Notes: generated by a model not told the origin, from the sequence alone. 54,285 nt of DNA from Candidatus Peribacteraceae bacterium (GCA_018061945.1 JAGOTD010000006.1:1-54285), one strand, 5' to 3'. Counted from the first letter of the stretch, positions 24,759-34,235 are shown. Numbers and translations: made by a program.

Positions 24759-25920
24759 CTATTCCCTTCATTTTACTACACATCTCCTCAACCCTCTTCA
24801 TTGGGATGCCGGCAATGTTGAGTCGGCCATCCACCGCCACATACACGTTTTGTTCATTTTTGAGCCGCAAAACCTGCTCTTTGCTTAACGGAAGCATCGC
24901 AAACATGCCATAACCATCTAAGGCTGATTGGAATGATTCCGGCAGAAGTTCTTTCATTTTCTGACGCTTGATCCCAAGCACTTTGCGCGCAGCTGCCAGA
25001 TCGGCTAACCATTCTTTCTGATATTTCTGCTGGACGGTTGCGACCACTCGCTGACCAAAAATGGGGGAGGCAGAATGCATGCCACGCGAAATACGCGAGT
25101 AATACACTTCCACTTTTTTCTTCGTTTCAGAATCAGAAACGACGGCCGCCGACAATCCACAGCGCAGTCCGTAGATCGAATGATTTTTGGACGCCGACCA
25201 GGCAACGAGCAGTGGAATCTTTTTTTCGATGAATAGTCGGATCGGCCAGGCGTCTTTTTCTGGTTCGTCTTTAAAACCTTGATAGGCAAAGTCCAAAATA
25301 GCCAGACAGTCGCGATCAGCAAAAAAGTCTGCTAGATCTTTCCATTGATCTTCCGAAAAATCCAAACCGGTTGGATTGTGGCAGCCAACTTGCAAAAGCA
25401 AAATGACCGGCTTCGTCGCTTTTTTGGCGGCTTCGATAATCGGATCGATCGTCACTTTTCCTTGTGCATCGCAATACGGCACTTCGGTAACATGCAGATG
25501 ATTGGCCGCGCATATCGGCAAATGATTGGCCCACGCTGGAGTAGACAGAATAACAGTCGCATTCGGCTGCATGAGTGAGGCCAAACGCAGATTGAATGCC
25601 AGCGCGCCGGTTCCGGCGGTCGTTGCAATGCTCGGCACTGTCTGGCTTTCGCCAAAGATGAGCTTTTCGATGGATGATCGGAATTCGGGAATGCCGGTGA
25701 GCGCCGGGTAGCTGTAGCTGACATCGGATAAAGTATTCTTCAAATCATCCAATGCTTTTTTCACACTCGAAAACATCGCCACTTTTCCGTCTTCGTCCAT
25801 AAAAACACCGATCGTTCCATTGATAGCACTCGGCCCAGCAGCAATCGCTTCGGCTGTAATAGCGAAGATGGGATCAGGATCTATTGGCGCTAGATTTGTG
25901 AAATCCCAAGAATGCGACAT
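24751..25920 (-). CDS. Aspartate/aromatic aminotransferase (AspC/TyrB group)
   Basis: 389 aa, class I fold of the AspC/TyrB subgroup. Family landmarks: IGVFMDEDGKVAMFSSVKKA, TTAGTGAL for the cofactor phosphate, VGCHNPTGLDFSEDQW, LDFAYQGF, and the PLP-lysine region WSASKNHSIYGLRCG, with Arg near residue 363 (GRLNIAG). At the end of the shikimate-Phe operon it most likely transaminates phenylpyruvate to phenylalanine; aspartate and tyrosine activity are also possible. It lies 174 nt downstream of pheA across a palindromic element. Confidence 0.9.
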   Translation of the reverse strand: MSHSWDFTNLAPIDPDPIFAITAEAIAAGPSAINGTIGVFMDEDGKVAMFSSVKKALDDLKNTLSDVSYSYPALTGIPEFRSSIEKLIFGESQTVPSIATTAGTGALAFNLRLASLMQPNATVILSTPAWANHLPICAANHLHVTEVPYCDAQGKVTIDPIIEAAKKATKPVILLLQVGCHNPTGLDFSEDQWKDLADFFADRDCLAILDFAYQGFKDEPEKDAWPIRLFIEKKIPLLVAWSASKNHSIYGLRCGLSAAVVSDSETKKKVEVYYSRISRGMHSASPIFGQRVVATVQQKYQKEWLADLAAARKVLGIKRQKMKELLPESFQSALDGYGMFAMLPLSKEQVLRLKNEQNVYVAVDGRLNIAGIPMKRVEEMCSKMKGIVA

Positions 25921-25987
25921 GGAATGATAGTACTTAGATAACTACCAAAAACCAATCACCAACTCCCAAGAAATTTATTACTGAATC

Positions 25988-26066
25988 GTCGAGACGCGCC
26001 GGCGCGTTCAATAATATTCTGATCGTATATTTGTGTATTTTTCTCAAATCGCCGGCGCGTCTCGAC
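25988..26066. repeat. 79-bp element with 17-bp perfect inverted repeats
   Basis: GTCGAGACGCGCCGGCG at the left end and its exact complement at the right flank a 45-bp AT-rich centre. It is MITE- or REP-like, between the aminotransferase and pheA genes, and would form a strong hairpin in the operon mRNA. Confidence 0.8.
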
Positions 26067-26094
26067 TGACAATAAATAATCAAATTTCTTCCGT

Positions 26095-26904
26095 TTACCA
26101 CTCGCCCAAAATTTTCACTTCCGCCAACTCTTCCAACTCCTTGAGCACTTTTTGTGTACGGATATCTGCGCTTGTACCAAAGAAATCTAGGAAAAAATAG
26201 TAATCCCCTATTTTGGAACCAACTGGCCGGTTTTCGATGCGTGAGAGGTTTACATCGTACAATTTAAACGGCGTTAAGAGTTTGTGCAGGAGCCCCGGAT
26301 AATCTTCGTGAGGATGAACAACGATGCTCATTTGCGAGCGCTTAAAATCTAAAAATGGATCGGCTGTCGCAACGATTGCAAACCGTGTCGTGTTATCCTG
26401 GCCTTCGATTGCCTCAGCGATGATCGGCAGTCCCGCGTCTTTCATAGTTTTGGCTACACCGATTGCAGCCGATGACGTATGCACGAGTGCGGTTTGAATA
26501 GCTGCTGCTGTGCTCGTGACTGCAACATGTTCAAGTTTTGGGTAGTTCGCCTTGAGCCAGAGTCGACACTGCTTGAGAGCTTGTGGATGGCTTAGAACTT
26601 TCGTGATCTTCGAGACATCTTTACAGCCAAATGCATGATGAATAGCGGCGTCATATGTACGCCAAAGCTTGATGTTCGTCTCGCGCAGCAAATCGAGAAT
26701 CTCGTCGACCGAGCCATGCAAACTATTCTCGATTGGCACAAAACCCAGCAACTGATCCTTCTGATTATTTTTCTTGGATGATTGCGCTAATGTGTCAAAC
26801 AGATCATCGAAATTAGTGGCAAACGCGATGTCGGCATCCGGAAACAAGGAGAGAGCAGCTTCGTGCGAAAATGTACCAGCCGGACCGAGGAGGAGAAGTT
26901 TCAT
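26095..26904 (-). CDS. pheA: Prephenate dehydratase
   Basis: 269 aa, monofunctional. The catalytic domain (residues 1-180) contains GPAGTFSHEAA, PIENSLHGSV and the TTRF motif (172-175). A C-terminal ACT domain (about 188-265) carries NLSRIENRPVGSKIGDYYFFLDF-like sequence, the ESRP-type Phe-binding region being SRIENRP. It converts prephenate to phenylpyruvate, and the ACT domain predicts feedback inhibition by phenylalanine. The chorismate mutase is a separate small gene upstream. Confidence 0.96.
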   Translation of the reverse strand: MKLLLLGPAGTFSHEAALSLFPDADIAFATNFDDLFDTLAQSSKKNNQKDQLLGFVPIENSLHGSVDEILDLLRETNIKLWRTYDAAIHHAFGCKDVSKITKVLSHPQALKQCRLWLKANYPKLEHVAVTSTAAAIQTALVHTSSAAIGVAKTMKDAGLPIIAEAIEGQDNTTRFAIVATADPFLDFKRSQMSIVVHPHEDYPGLLHKLLTPFKLYDVNLSRIENRPVGSKIGDYYFFLDFFGTSADIRTQKVLKELEELAEVKILGEW

Positions 26905-26970
26905 AAAGAGTAATGAAGAAACGGCATTTTTTATCCTGAGTCGAATCGAAGGACTGCCCGCGGCGATAGA

Positions 26971-27231
26971 TCAATCCTCAGCCTGAAGATTACGCGATTC
27001 CACCAAAAGTAAGTCGAGCATTTCGAGTGCCAATGTCGGCTCGATTCCCAGCACCTGCGCCTGTGCATTCCATTTTTTCTGCAGATGCAATTCGCGCTCA
27101 GCGTCTTGAACAGCTTGACCGTGCTTCTGCTGCTTTGCCAGTTTCGATTGCTCCATGCGTAGCGCGACAAGTGCGAGCATCGCCGTATCAATTTCATCGA
27201 TTTTTTTTCTGATTGATTCTAATGATGTCAT
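26971..27231 (-). CDS. Chorismate mutase, AroQ type
   Basis: 86 aa from ATG 27231 (MTSLESIRKKIDEID); an in-frame start at 27324 would run through repeat DNA. All-helical AroQ pattern: first-helix IRKKIDEIDTAMLALVALR, second segment LAKQQKHGQAVQDAEREL with active-site Lys and Arg positions, C-terminal helix EMLDLLLVESRNLQ. It rearranges chorismate to prephenate for the next gene, pheA. Lies between aroC and pheA. Confidence 0.9.
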   Translation of the reverse strand: MTSLESIRKKIDEIDTAMLALVALRMEQSKLAKQQKHGQAVQDAERELHLQKKWNAQAQVLGIEPTLALEMLDLLLVESRNLQAED

Positions 27232-27299
27232 GGTGAGATGAGGTAATAATTGAATCGTAAGAGGTTTTAGGTGGTAGCTTCTTAGCTTTTTAGGAATTG

Positions 27300-27373
27300 A
27301 TGAATCCAGATGATCGTAATTCATAATTCGTGATTCGTAATTCGCTCTCGCGTTCCGGGACGCGGCGTCCCGG
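27300..27373. repeat. ATTCGTA heptamers followed by a perfect hairpin
   Basis: Heptamer units at 27317-27344 are followed by CCGGGACG-CGG-CGTCCCGG (27355-27373). No T-tract, so not a clear terminator of aroC. Confidence 0.7.
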
Positions 27374-27390
27374 CTACGGATATATTTTGC

Positions 27391-28380
27391 TCACTCGTAT
27401 GCTTTCTGCATCAAGTAACAATCCGCCATGACAATCGCTACCATCGCTTCCAGTACCGGAATAACGCGCGGGACAATGCAGGGATCGTGACGGCCTTTCT
27501 TGGCGATGTCGCCGACGGATGTGGATGGCTTGATGCTGACTGTGAGCACAATATCCTCACCAGTTGAAATACCGCCGAGCATGCCGCCGAAATTATCAGT
27601 ATCTTCTATGTAATCAATGCCTGTCATTTCGGCTGTATCGAATCCGGCGCCATAACTAAAACCTGTCACAGCTCCAATACTCATAATACCATCGGCCAAA
27701 CGATTCTTGAGTTTACCAAATACCGGATCGCCCAAGTTCTTCGGTGGTTTTTGCACGCGAATTTCGACGAGTCCGCCGGTGGAATTGTGCGCCTCTTTGA
27801 GACCCATGACATAGTCTTCCATCAGTTTTGCAACGTTGGGATCAGCGCAACGCAGCGGATTTTTTTCGATGACTTTCGGATCAAATGTCATCGCCTCGTG
27901 TGCCCCGATTTTTATCGTATGACCGATGATTGCCGTCTTGGACGGGAGAATTTTACGCGCCACCACTCCGGCAATCACGCGTGCCACTGTTTCGCGACCA
28001 GATGAACGCCCGCCGCCACGATGATCTCTTCGCCCAAATTTCTCCATATACGCTTTATCCGCATGTCCAGGCCGAAATGTCGATCGCATCGCTTCGTAAT
28101 CAGCCGATTTCTGATTGGTATTTTCTACAGTAATAGTAATCGGCATACCCGTTGTTTTTCCCTCGAACACACCCGATAGAATTGTGGGCATATCAGCTTC
28201 TTTGCGTGGAGTCGTAATCGCACTCTGCCCCGGCGCACGGCGCGCAAGCTCAGACAAAAAATCTTTCTCACTAAGTGCGATTCCAGCCGGACAGCCATCG
28301 ATGACAACACCAAGTGCGATGCCGTGAGACTCGCCGAAGGTAGTGATGGAGAATAATTTTCCGAGAGTATTTGATGACAT
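27391..28380 (-). CDS. aroC: Chorismate synthase
   Basis: 329 aa, somewhat shorter than the usual ~350-390. Conserved motifs: TFGESHGIALGVVIDGCPAG (residues 14-33), the FRPGHADKAYMEKFGRRDHRGGGRSSGRE region, and the C-terminal GRHDPCIVPRVIPVLEAM. It removes phosphate from EPSP to give chorismate and needs reduced FMN, whose precursor riboflavin is made by the neighbouring rib genes. Confidence 0.97.
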   Translation of the reverse strand: MSSNTLGKLFSITTFGESHGIALGVVIDGCPAGIALSEKDFLSELARRAPGQSAITTPRKEADMPTILSGVFEGKTTGMPITITVENTNQKSADYEAMRSTFRPGHADKAYMEKFGRRDHRGGGRSSGRETVARVIAGVVARKILPSKTAIIGHTIKIGAHEAMTFDPKVIEKNPLRCADPNVAKLMEDYVMGLKEAHNSTGGLVEIRVQKPPKNLGDPVFGKLKNRLADGIMSIGAVTGFSYGAGFDTAEMTGIDYIEDTDNFGGMLGGISTGEDIVLTVSIKPSTSVGDIAKKGRHDPCIVPRVIPVLEAMVAIVMADCYLMQKAYE

Positions 28381-28464
28381 GAAGATTGGGGTTAGAAAGG
28401 TTTTTTCGTAATTCGTTTCTCGTTTTTCGATGTTGTTTCGGATTTAGTGTTTAGATCTTCGAAT

Positions 28465-28506
28465 TTTCCTTTGAGTCTTTTGAGTCATCTGAGTCATCTG
28501 AGTCTT
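28465..28506. repeat. Nonamer tandem repeat (TGAGTCATC type)
   Basis: Four to five units of TGAGTC plus TTT/ATC at 9-bp spacing. It overlaps the last codons of the aroD-aroE gene and may have added them. Confidence 0.6.
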
Positions 28507-29891
28507 TTATCTGAACTAATAATTGCTTCAACCTTCTCCTTATCCTCTTGCGATGGAGCAATACTTGTCATTATTTCAAATTGCTTGAGTGCCTGCTCGA
28601 TGAGCATCGGTAATCCATCGTGACAAACGTAGCCTCTGTCTTTGGCTGTCATCAGAAATTTTGTCTTCTTTCCGTAGCGCAGATCAATCGCAAAATGTCC
28701 CCAATTCGTCTGCGGCAACACCACCGGAATATCTTCGGTCACGGTGCAAATGACACAATCAAACTCCGCCGCATGCAGACGATCGAGCGGGAACGTGTGA
28801 ATCTGATGCAGATCGGCAAGCTCGGCGAGCGCTGCGGCGTTGCGCGCAAATACTTCTATGCGGCAACCTTTGTTGCGATCTTCGCACGCACCGATGACAG
28901 CCGGGACCACGCCGCCAGAGCCGATAATCGCAATGCGCTTACACTGCGACAAAAACGGATAGCCGGCAATGAGGCCATGCATATCGGTGTTGTACCCGAC
29001 CCATTCGTCCCCTTCTTTGATCGCCGTGTTCACAGATTGCAAACGCTCCGCCAAAAAATCGAGTCGGCTCAAACGATCGATCACTTTGCGCTTCCAGGGT
29101 GCCGTGATCGAAAATCCGTTCACGCCGATTTGCGTGAGCGCATCCCATGCTTCATCGAAATCCTGCGTCGGGAAAATACTAAAGACGCCGTTGTACTCGT
29201 GTAGCGAGTAAAGTGTATTGTGAATAAGCGGGCTTAAGCTTGCCGTTACTTGCTGCGCGCCAATTGTTCCAAACATATACGGTGCGACTGTTTTTCCTTT
29301 TTTCTGATCCTGATTGATCGCCATTTTCCGATAGACCGACAGAGGTAGCTGACCGGTTGCTGCCTTGTCCGTACCGTCTAGAAATGTGTACGTGAACGCA
29401 TTGCGCCACGGCGATGTCATACGTGAAAGATGTGCTTTGTCGCCCATGCCCAAAATGATGTTTTGCTGATTGCTTGGCAGTGATTTCTGCAAACGATCGA
29501 GCGTTACCAGATCTGCATACTCGCGAATGGTCGTCGCTATTTTGATGATCTCGCCTTTTTGGGCGATGAGATTTTCCGCAATCTCTTTGAGCTTGTCGAG
29601 TGATGGCGTGAATTCGTGATGATGGTAACTGCGGATGATGACTGGACCTTTGATGCCATCGAGCTCTTCATCCATTTCGAGATCGATATACGAGGGCTGC
29701 AACTGCGCGATGACATCGAGCTTCATCGATTTTCGAGGAGAAACAAGAATCGGCAATGGGCAATCGAATATCTCGACAAGCGGTGTAATGTCGCCACGAA
29801 TTTCGAGTACTTGTGCCCCCATTTCCATAACCTTCTGCACAAAACGCAGAGGATGACGAGCAGCCGAGGAGGGAAGAGTGACGACGAGCAT
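28494..29891 (-). CDS. aroDE: Fused 3-dehydroquinate dehydratase (type I) - shikimate dehydrogenase
   Basis: 465 aa. N-terminal AroD (residues 1-190): Schiff-base Lys117 in EIIKIATTIRE and the catalytic His in SYHHHEF (90-92). C-terminal AroE (about 205-455): SLSPLIHNTLY for shikimate binding, Lys267 in SITAPWKRKV, Asp303 in GYNTDMHGL, and the NADP loop GSGGVVPAVIGA. The enzyme performs two consecutive steps, dehydroquinate to dehydroshikimate to shikimate. This domain order is known from plants and some bacteria (established knowledge). The gene starts 2 nt before the end of the upstream aroA-aroK gene. Confidence 0.94.
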   Translation of the reverse strand: MLVVTLPSSAARHPLRFVQKVMEMGAQVLEIRGDITPLVEIFDCPLPILVSPRKSMKLDVIAQLQPSYIDLEMDEELDGIKGPVIIRSYHHHEFTPSLDKLKEIAENLIAQKGEIIKIATTIREYADLVTLDRLQKSLPSNQQNIILGMGDKAHLSRMTSPWRNAFTYTFLDGTDKAATGQLPLSVYRKMAINQDQKKGKTVAPYMFGTIGAQQVTASLSPLIHNTLYSLHEYNGVFSIFPTQDFDEAWDALTQIGVNGFSITAPWKRKVIDRLSRLDFLAERLQSVNTAIKEGDEWVGYNTDMHGLIAGYPFLSQCKRIAIIGSGGVVPAVIGACEDRNKGCRIEVFARNAAALAELADLHQIHTFPLDRLHAAEFDCVICTVTEDIPVVLPQTNWGHFAIDLRYGKKTKFLMTAKDRGYVCHDGLPMLIEQALKQFEIMTSIAPSQEDKEKVEAIISSDKRLR

Positions 29892-29893
29892 GT

Positions 29894-31789
29894 TTAGGAT
29901 TTTGGATTGGGTGGCCTTGCAGGATGGCGAATCGGTCGACTTTTGAAAGATGGCTTTGCAACCGAAGCAATCGACGAGAAATCATACTGACGAGTATGCA
30001 CATTGAAATACCGTGTCATGACTGTCAGCCTAGCAGTAAGCCACGCAACTTGCTGCCCAAAAGGAACAGTATCGGGCAGTGCAATCGTAGTGAGCTGCGC
30101 ATACAAGGGATCGCGTTTGGCATGCAGTTGCGCTACTTCTTGATCCAACGGCAGATCGGTAAGCTGCGGACGTTTGGCAATTTGCAGCCGCTCGAACGTG
30201 CCTTTTGCTGTTGTTTGCATCCAAATAATAATCGCTCGCTCTTTGATGAGCTTTCGTGTTGCCTCAGATTCAACCGCTCCGCCACCAAGTGTCAAAATAT
30301 GTCCAGACTTTAGACTCTCTGCTATGACGCTCTGCTCCAAATCTCGGAACATCGGCCAACCGTTTTGCGCGACAAATTCGGATACCGACGTCCCAGCTTT
30401 TTTTTCGATGATCTTATCGGTATCCACAAATGGCATGCGCAGCGACGATGACAACCTGCGACCCAGATTGCTCTTGCCCGATGCACGCATACCAATAATG
30501 ACAATCGGTTTTGAGTGCTGATGCAACGATGCGAGATCATCAAAGAACTGCGGATAGCTTTTGGACACGCATGTTGAATTTTTCACGCTGATACCAGGCA
30601 TCAGTGAGCCCAGAACACCAAACAACATCGCCATACGATGGTCATCGTGCGGATCGAGAACATGCGTCTTGTTTGATTGTCCGATAGATGCGAGGAGTGC
30701 AAGATTGCCTTTGATAATCAGTCCGTCGTCATGCTCTACAATATCGATACCGACTTTCGATAATTCTGATTGTGTCACCGCCAAGCGGTCGCATTCTTTT
30801 ATTCGCAGATTTTTCGCACCGGTGATTGTCACGGTGCCGGAACGGAATGCACAGAAAAGTGCCAGATTCATCACCTGATCCGGAAGATCCGTACAGTCGA
30901 CAGTATAGTCACCAGGCGCGCTGAGAGCTTTGATGCCATCGACAAGGAAGCGGTCGCCTTGTGACGATACAAAATTCAAATTCGTGTAATCGATCGAACT
31001 GCCCGTGATCGCGCACAATACTAAAAATGCTCCAGCACCACTCCAATCGCCTTCTATACTGATCGTCTCAGGTGAGACATAATTCTGGTTACGAACAAAA
31101 AAAGTATTCGATTTTTCTATATCTGCATCTCTATCTATTTGAACACCAAATGTATTCATAACTTGCTCAGTGAGTTCGACATACGACGGCGATGCGAGTG
31201 TGGAGGTGAGCGTAATCGAAAGTCCTTTTTCGAGCCTTGGCGCGACGAGCAATAGTGAACTGAGAAACTGACTGCTCTTGCTTGCATCCAACTGCGCCTG
31301 TCCGCCTTTCCATTTTCCACCCCGAACGCGCAGTGGCAAATAGCCGCTGTTATCTTCTATGTCCGCTCCCATTGCTTGCAATGTTTGAATGAGATTCCCA
31401 ATCGGTCGCTTGCTCATATGTTCATTGCCCGCGATCATCCATCGACCCGGAACAAGACAGGCGAGCGATGTAAGAAAGCGCACTGTGGTACCGGCATTCT
31501 CACAAAAAAGTTCGACAAAATCATCGGATGATCTTGGCGCTGGAATGCCGCCGATAATTTCCAACTCCCCTTTTACTTCGTCGATCCAACGCAGATGGAA
31601 TCCCATCAACTGCAAATTTTTGACCATCAGAGCAACGTCGTCACACGCTGTTGCATTGGTGATGATCGTTTTTCCGTCTGCCAAGCAAGCCGCAATAATC
31701 GCACGATTGGCCATCGATTTGCTGCCAGGCATCGCGAGCTTGGCTGCGAATGGAAGGGAAAGCGGCGCGATGGGAAGAGTGTTTTGCAT
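29894..31789 (-). CDS. aroAK: Fused EPSP synthase - shikimate kinase
   Basis: 631 aa from ATG 31789; an in-frame TTG 12 codons upstream is disfavoured. AroA (residues 1-425): PGSKSMANR (21-29), ENAGTTVRFLTSLA, MSKRPIGNL and DHRMAM (383-388). AroK (428-590): P-loop GMRASGKS (433-440), the DTD acidic motif, LTLGGGA, and the KRPQL lid region. The kinase (step 5) lies C-terminal to the synthase (step 6). The last 40 residues (Ser/Arg/Pro-rich) look like an added tail. Domain order AroA-AroK occurs in some bacteria; here it sits beside a second fusion. Confidence 0.94.
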   Translation of the reverse strand: MQNTLPIAPLSLPFAAKLAMPGSKSMANRAIIAACLADGKTIITNATACDDVALMVKNLQLMGFHLRWIDEVKGELEIIGGIPAPRSSDDFVELFCENAGTTVRFLTSLACLVPGRWMIAGNEHMSKRPIGNLIQTLQAMGADIEDNSGYLPLRVRGGKWKGGQAQLDASKSSQFLSSLLLVAPRLEKGLSITLTSTLASPSYVELTEQVMNTFGVQIDRDADIEKSNTFFVRNQNYVSPETISIEGDWSGAGAFLVLCAITGSSIDYTNLNFVSSQGDRFLVDGIKALSAPGDYTVDCTDLPDQVMNLALFCAFRSGTVTITGAKNLRIKECDRLAVTQSELSKVGIDIVEHDDGLIIKGNLALLASIGQSNKTHVLDPHDDHRMAMLFGVLGSLMPGISVKNSTCVSKSYPQFFDDLASLHQHSKPIVIIGMRASGKSNLGRRLSSSLRMPFVDTDKIIEKKAGTSVSEFVAQNGWPMFRDLEQSVIAESLKSGHILTLGGGAVESEATRKLIKERAIIIWMQTTAKGTFERLQIAKRPQLTDLPLDQEVAQLHAKRDPLYAQLTTIALPDTVPFGQQVAWLTARLTVMTRYFNVHTRQYDFSSIASVAKPSFKSRPIRHPARPPNPKS

Positions 31790-31916
31790 GACGGAAAATT
31801 TCAAGATACAAGAGACAAATGACAAAAAAATCGAAGATCAAAGAACCAAATACGAAACAAAAAAGAATGATGAAATTTCAATTGCATTTTCTAGCTTGAT
31901 TCCATCATGACAAAAT

Positions 31917-31951
31917 TCCCTCTCCCCGCAGGAGAGGGTTAGGGTGAGGGC
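31917..31951. repeat. Widespread GGAGAGGGTTAGGGTGAGGG-type palindromic repeat
   Basis: Hairpin CCCTCTCC/GGAGAGGG followed by TTAGGGTGAGGGCC. This motif family is scattered through many unrelated bacterial genomes (established knowledge). It lies between aroB and aroA-aroK. Confidence 0.7.
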
Positions 31952-31974
31952 CGTCTGATCAATCAATCGACAAC

Positions 31975-33027
31975 TCATTTTTGCACAAATAAAGAATCAA
32001 AATCCTCTTTTGTAATTGACCGAATTTCTCCTGATCCCAAATTTTTCGGCACTGCAATGCGTACATCACCTTTCGTATTCTTCTTGTCATTTTTCATCAG
32101 ATTCCATACATCGTCTTTTTTGAATTCTGACGGAATGGTCATCGGCATATCGAGTTGCTGCAACAATGCTTGCACGCGATCTCTATCGGAAAATCCTGCC
32201 ATTGTCATTTCTGCAACCATGCCGATACTCACTGCTTTTCCGTGTGACAATGAATAGTGCGACAAAGCCTCAACAGCATGTGCAACTGTATGACCGAAGT
32301 TGAGATACAACCGGACAAGCGTATCGCTATCGTCTTCCTCCACTGTTTTTGCTTTGAGCGCGATTGCCGATGTAACGCAGTGTATTAGTGTCTCTTCCTC
32401 TTTTTTCATAACGCCCGCCAAGTTTTTTTCGAGCCACACAAAAAAATTTTTGTCGCGCATGGCGGCTACCTTCACAACTTCCACCAGTCCTTCAGCGAGT
32501 AATCCAACTGGAAGATCGCGCAAAAAATCTGTATCAACAATCACTGCTTTGGGGAAATTGACAGTACCCAGAATGTTTTTCGTGCCGGCTGCGTTTACTC
32601 CTGTCTTACCGCCGATTGCCGCATCGATCATGCCGAGCATGGAGGTAGGAACGTGGATGAATGGAATGCCGCGCATGAAAATACTCGCAATAAAACCCCC
32701 GAGATCGGTGATCATACCGCCACCGATATTCATGAGCATTGTATTGCGTGTACAACCGAATGCGAGCATTTTCTGTGTGATTTTTTCAATCTGAGACAGT
32801 AATTTTGAGCTATCGCCATGAGGAACTTCGAGACACTTTGCGCGTGGAATTTTGTGAGCAATCGCTTGAGCAATATTGGCTACATTGGCGTCGTACAAGA
32901 TAACGACAGCATCGAACGAACCGAGTAATGCAATCAACTCCGCAATATGTTTTGATTCTCCAGAACCTACAATAATATCGTGCGATGGACGATCTTTCTT
33001 CGGCGGCGTCAGATGAATAATAGTCAT
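31975..33027 (-). CDS. aroB: 3-dehydroquinate synthase
   Basis: 350 aa, normal length. NAD+-dependent cyclisation of DAHP. Visible: the glycine-rich NIGGGMITDLGGF, the HVPTSMLGMIDAAIGGKTGVN active-site strand, zinc ligands in LAEGLVEVVK, NFGHTVAHAVEA and SHGKAVSIGM. Second enzyme of the pathway and second gene of the operon, 188 nt after aroF, with a palindrome cluster between. Confidence 0.97.
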   Translation of the reverse strand: MTIIHLTPPKKDRPSHDIIVGSGESKHIAELIALLGSFDAVVILYDANVANIAQAIAHKIPRAKCLEVPHGDSSKLLSQIEKITQKMLAFGCTRNTMLMNIGGGMITDLGGFIASIFMRGIPFIHVPTSMLGMIDAAIGGKTGVNAAGTKNILGTVNFPKAVIVDTDFLRDLPVGLLAEGLVEVVKVAAMRDKNFFVWLEKNLAGVMKKEEETLIHCVTSAIALKAKTVEEDDSDTLVRLYLNFGHTVAHAVEALSHYSLSHGKAVSIGMVAEMTMAGFSDRDRVQALLQQLDMPMTIPSEFKKDDVWNLMKNDKKNTKGDVRIAVPKNLGSGEIRSITKEDFDSLFVQK

Positions 33028-33143
33028 GATCGAGGGAAAAGAATGATCAATCTAGATAGAGAAATTGAATCGAGTGAATGGAAATATCATACCGATTTAT
33101 AAGCAGGAAGACACACAAACCTGGATAAAAGAATAAACGCTTG

Positions 33144-33201
33144 CCGGACCCAAAGGGTCTCCTTCGGAGCCGTAGTCAGCCGCGGCTGACGAAGGCTGGA
33201 A
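33144..33201. repeat. Cluster of three short hairpins between aroF and aroB
   Basis: GGACCC/GGGTCTCC, CTCC-TTC-GGAG and the 16-bp perfect palindrome GTCAGCCGCGGCTGAC (33175-33190) in tandem. Confidence 0.7.
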
Positions 33202-33215
33202 TAACTAAAAACCTC

Positions 33216-34235
33216 TTAGATCACTGTCTTCCCGATTGCGTGCGCCACTTTCGCAATACTCGTCATGCAGTCGTCCCAATGTTCTTGGTCTAGCAGCTGC
33301 GCACTATCGCAGCGCGACTCTTCTGGCCGAGGATGCACTTCGATGATCAGCCCGTCTGCACCAACCGCCACTCCGCCGAGAGCTGCGTCTTTCACCCAAC
33401 GCGTCTTCCCCATGGCGTGCGACGGATCGACGATGATAGGCAAATGCGTCATTTCGCGAAGAGCTGGCACCGAACCGAGTGCGAGCGTAAATCGTACTTC
33501 TTGTTCGAACGTACGAATGCCACGTTCGCAGAGAATGACGTTTGGATTACCACCAGCCAAAATATATTCTGCAGCAAGTAACCATTCTTCGAGTGTTGCA
33601 GCCAGTCCGCGTTTAAGCATGACAGGCTTTTTGGATGTGCCGACAACTTTGAGCAAATCGTAATTTTGCATATTGCGCGCGCCGATTTGGATAATGTCGA
33701 CATACTCTTCGAAAAGCGCGATGTCGTTTAAGTTTTTGATTTCGGAAATCGTCGCCATATCATATTTTTCTCCGGCTTTCTTCATCAGCTTGAGCGCCAT
33801 TTCGCCGTGACCTTGAAACGAATAAGGGCCAGTTCGTGGCTTATAAGCGCCACCGCGCAGAATTTTCACGCCCTTGGCTTTTACCATCGCCGCTGTTTCA
33901 TCGAGTATCGATTCATCATCGATAGAACACGGACCAGCCATGATAACTACCGTATCCGGCGCGCCGATAACACAGTCGTGCCGCACCATAATTTCGGTAC
34001 GGTTTTTCTTTTCGCGTGTTGCCAGTTTGTATGGTCGGTCGACGCGATCGACAGATTTAACACCATCGATATTCTTGAGAAGCTCAATATCGACAACGCT
34101 GGTATCGCCAGTCACCGCCATAACCCGCTCGTTGCTACCAATCATATGACTTTCGCAGCCAAATTTATCGGCAATCAATTTTTGCAAATGCCTGATGAGC
34201 GCCGTATTTTTCTTTTCTCTGAGAACAATGAGCAT
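33216..34235 (-). CDS. aroF: DAHP synthase (3-deoxy-7-phosphoheptulonate synthase), AroF/I-beta type with N-terminal regulatory domain
   Basis: 339 aa. An N-terminal ferredoxin-like domain (residues 1-75) precedes the TIM barrel. Barrel motifs: GPCSIDDESILDE, KILRGGAYKPRTGPYSFQG, KPVMLKRGLAATLEEWLLAA, ILCERGIRTFE, IVDPSHAMGK and LIIEVHPRPEES. It condenses PEP with erythrose-4-P, the committed step. It is the first gene after the Phe-rich leader peptide and hairpin at 34291-34432, so its transcription is probably attenuated by charged tRNA-Phe. Confidence 0.96.
   Translation of the reverse strand: MLIVLREKKNTALIRHLQKLIADKFGCESHMIGSNERVMAVTGDTSVVDIELLKNIDGVKSVDRVDRPYKLATREKKNRTEIMVRHDCVIGAPDTVVIMAGPCSIDDESILDETAAMVKAKGVKILRGGAYKPRTGPYSFQGHGEMALKLMKKAGEKYDMATISEIKNLNDIALFEEYVDIIQIGARNMQNYDLLKVVGTSKKPVMLKRGLAATLEEWLLAAEYILAGGNPNVILCERGIRTFEQEVRFTLALGSVPALREMTHLPIIVDPSHAMGKTRWVKDAALGGVAVGADGLIIEVHPRPEESRCDSAQLLDQEHWDDCMTSIAKVAHAIGKTVI

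Noticed and set aside
27355..27373. Terminator after aroC
   Set aside because: Perfect hairpin but no T-tract on the minus strand; classed as a palindromic repeat.
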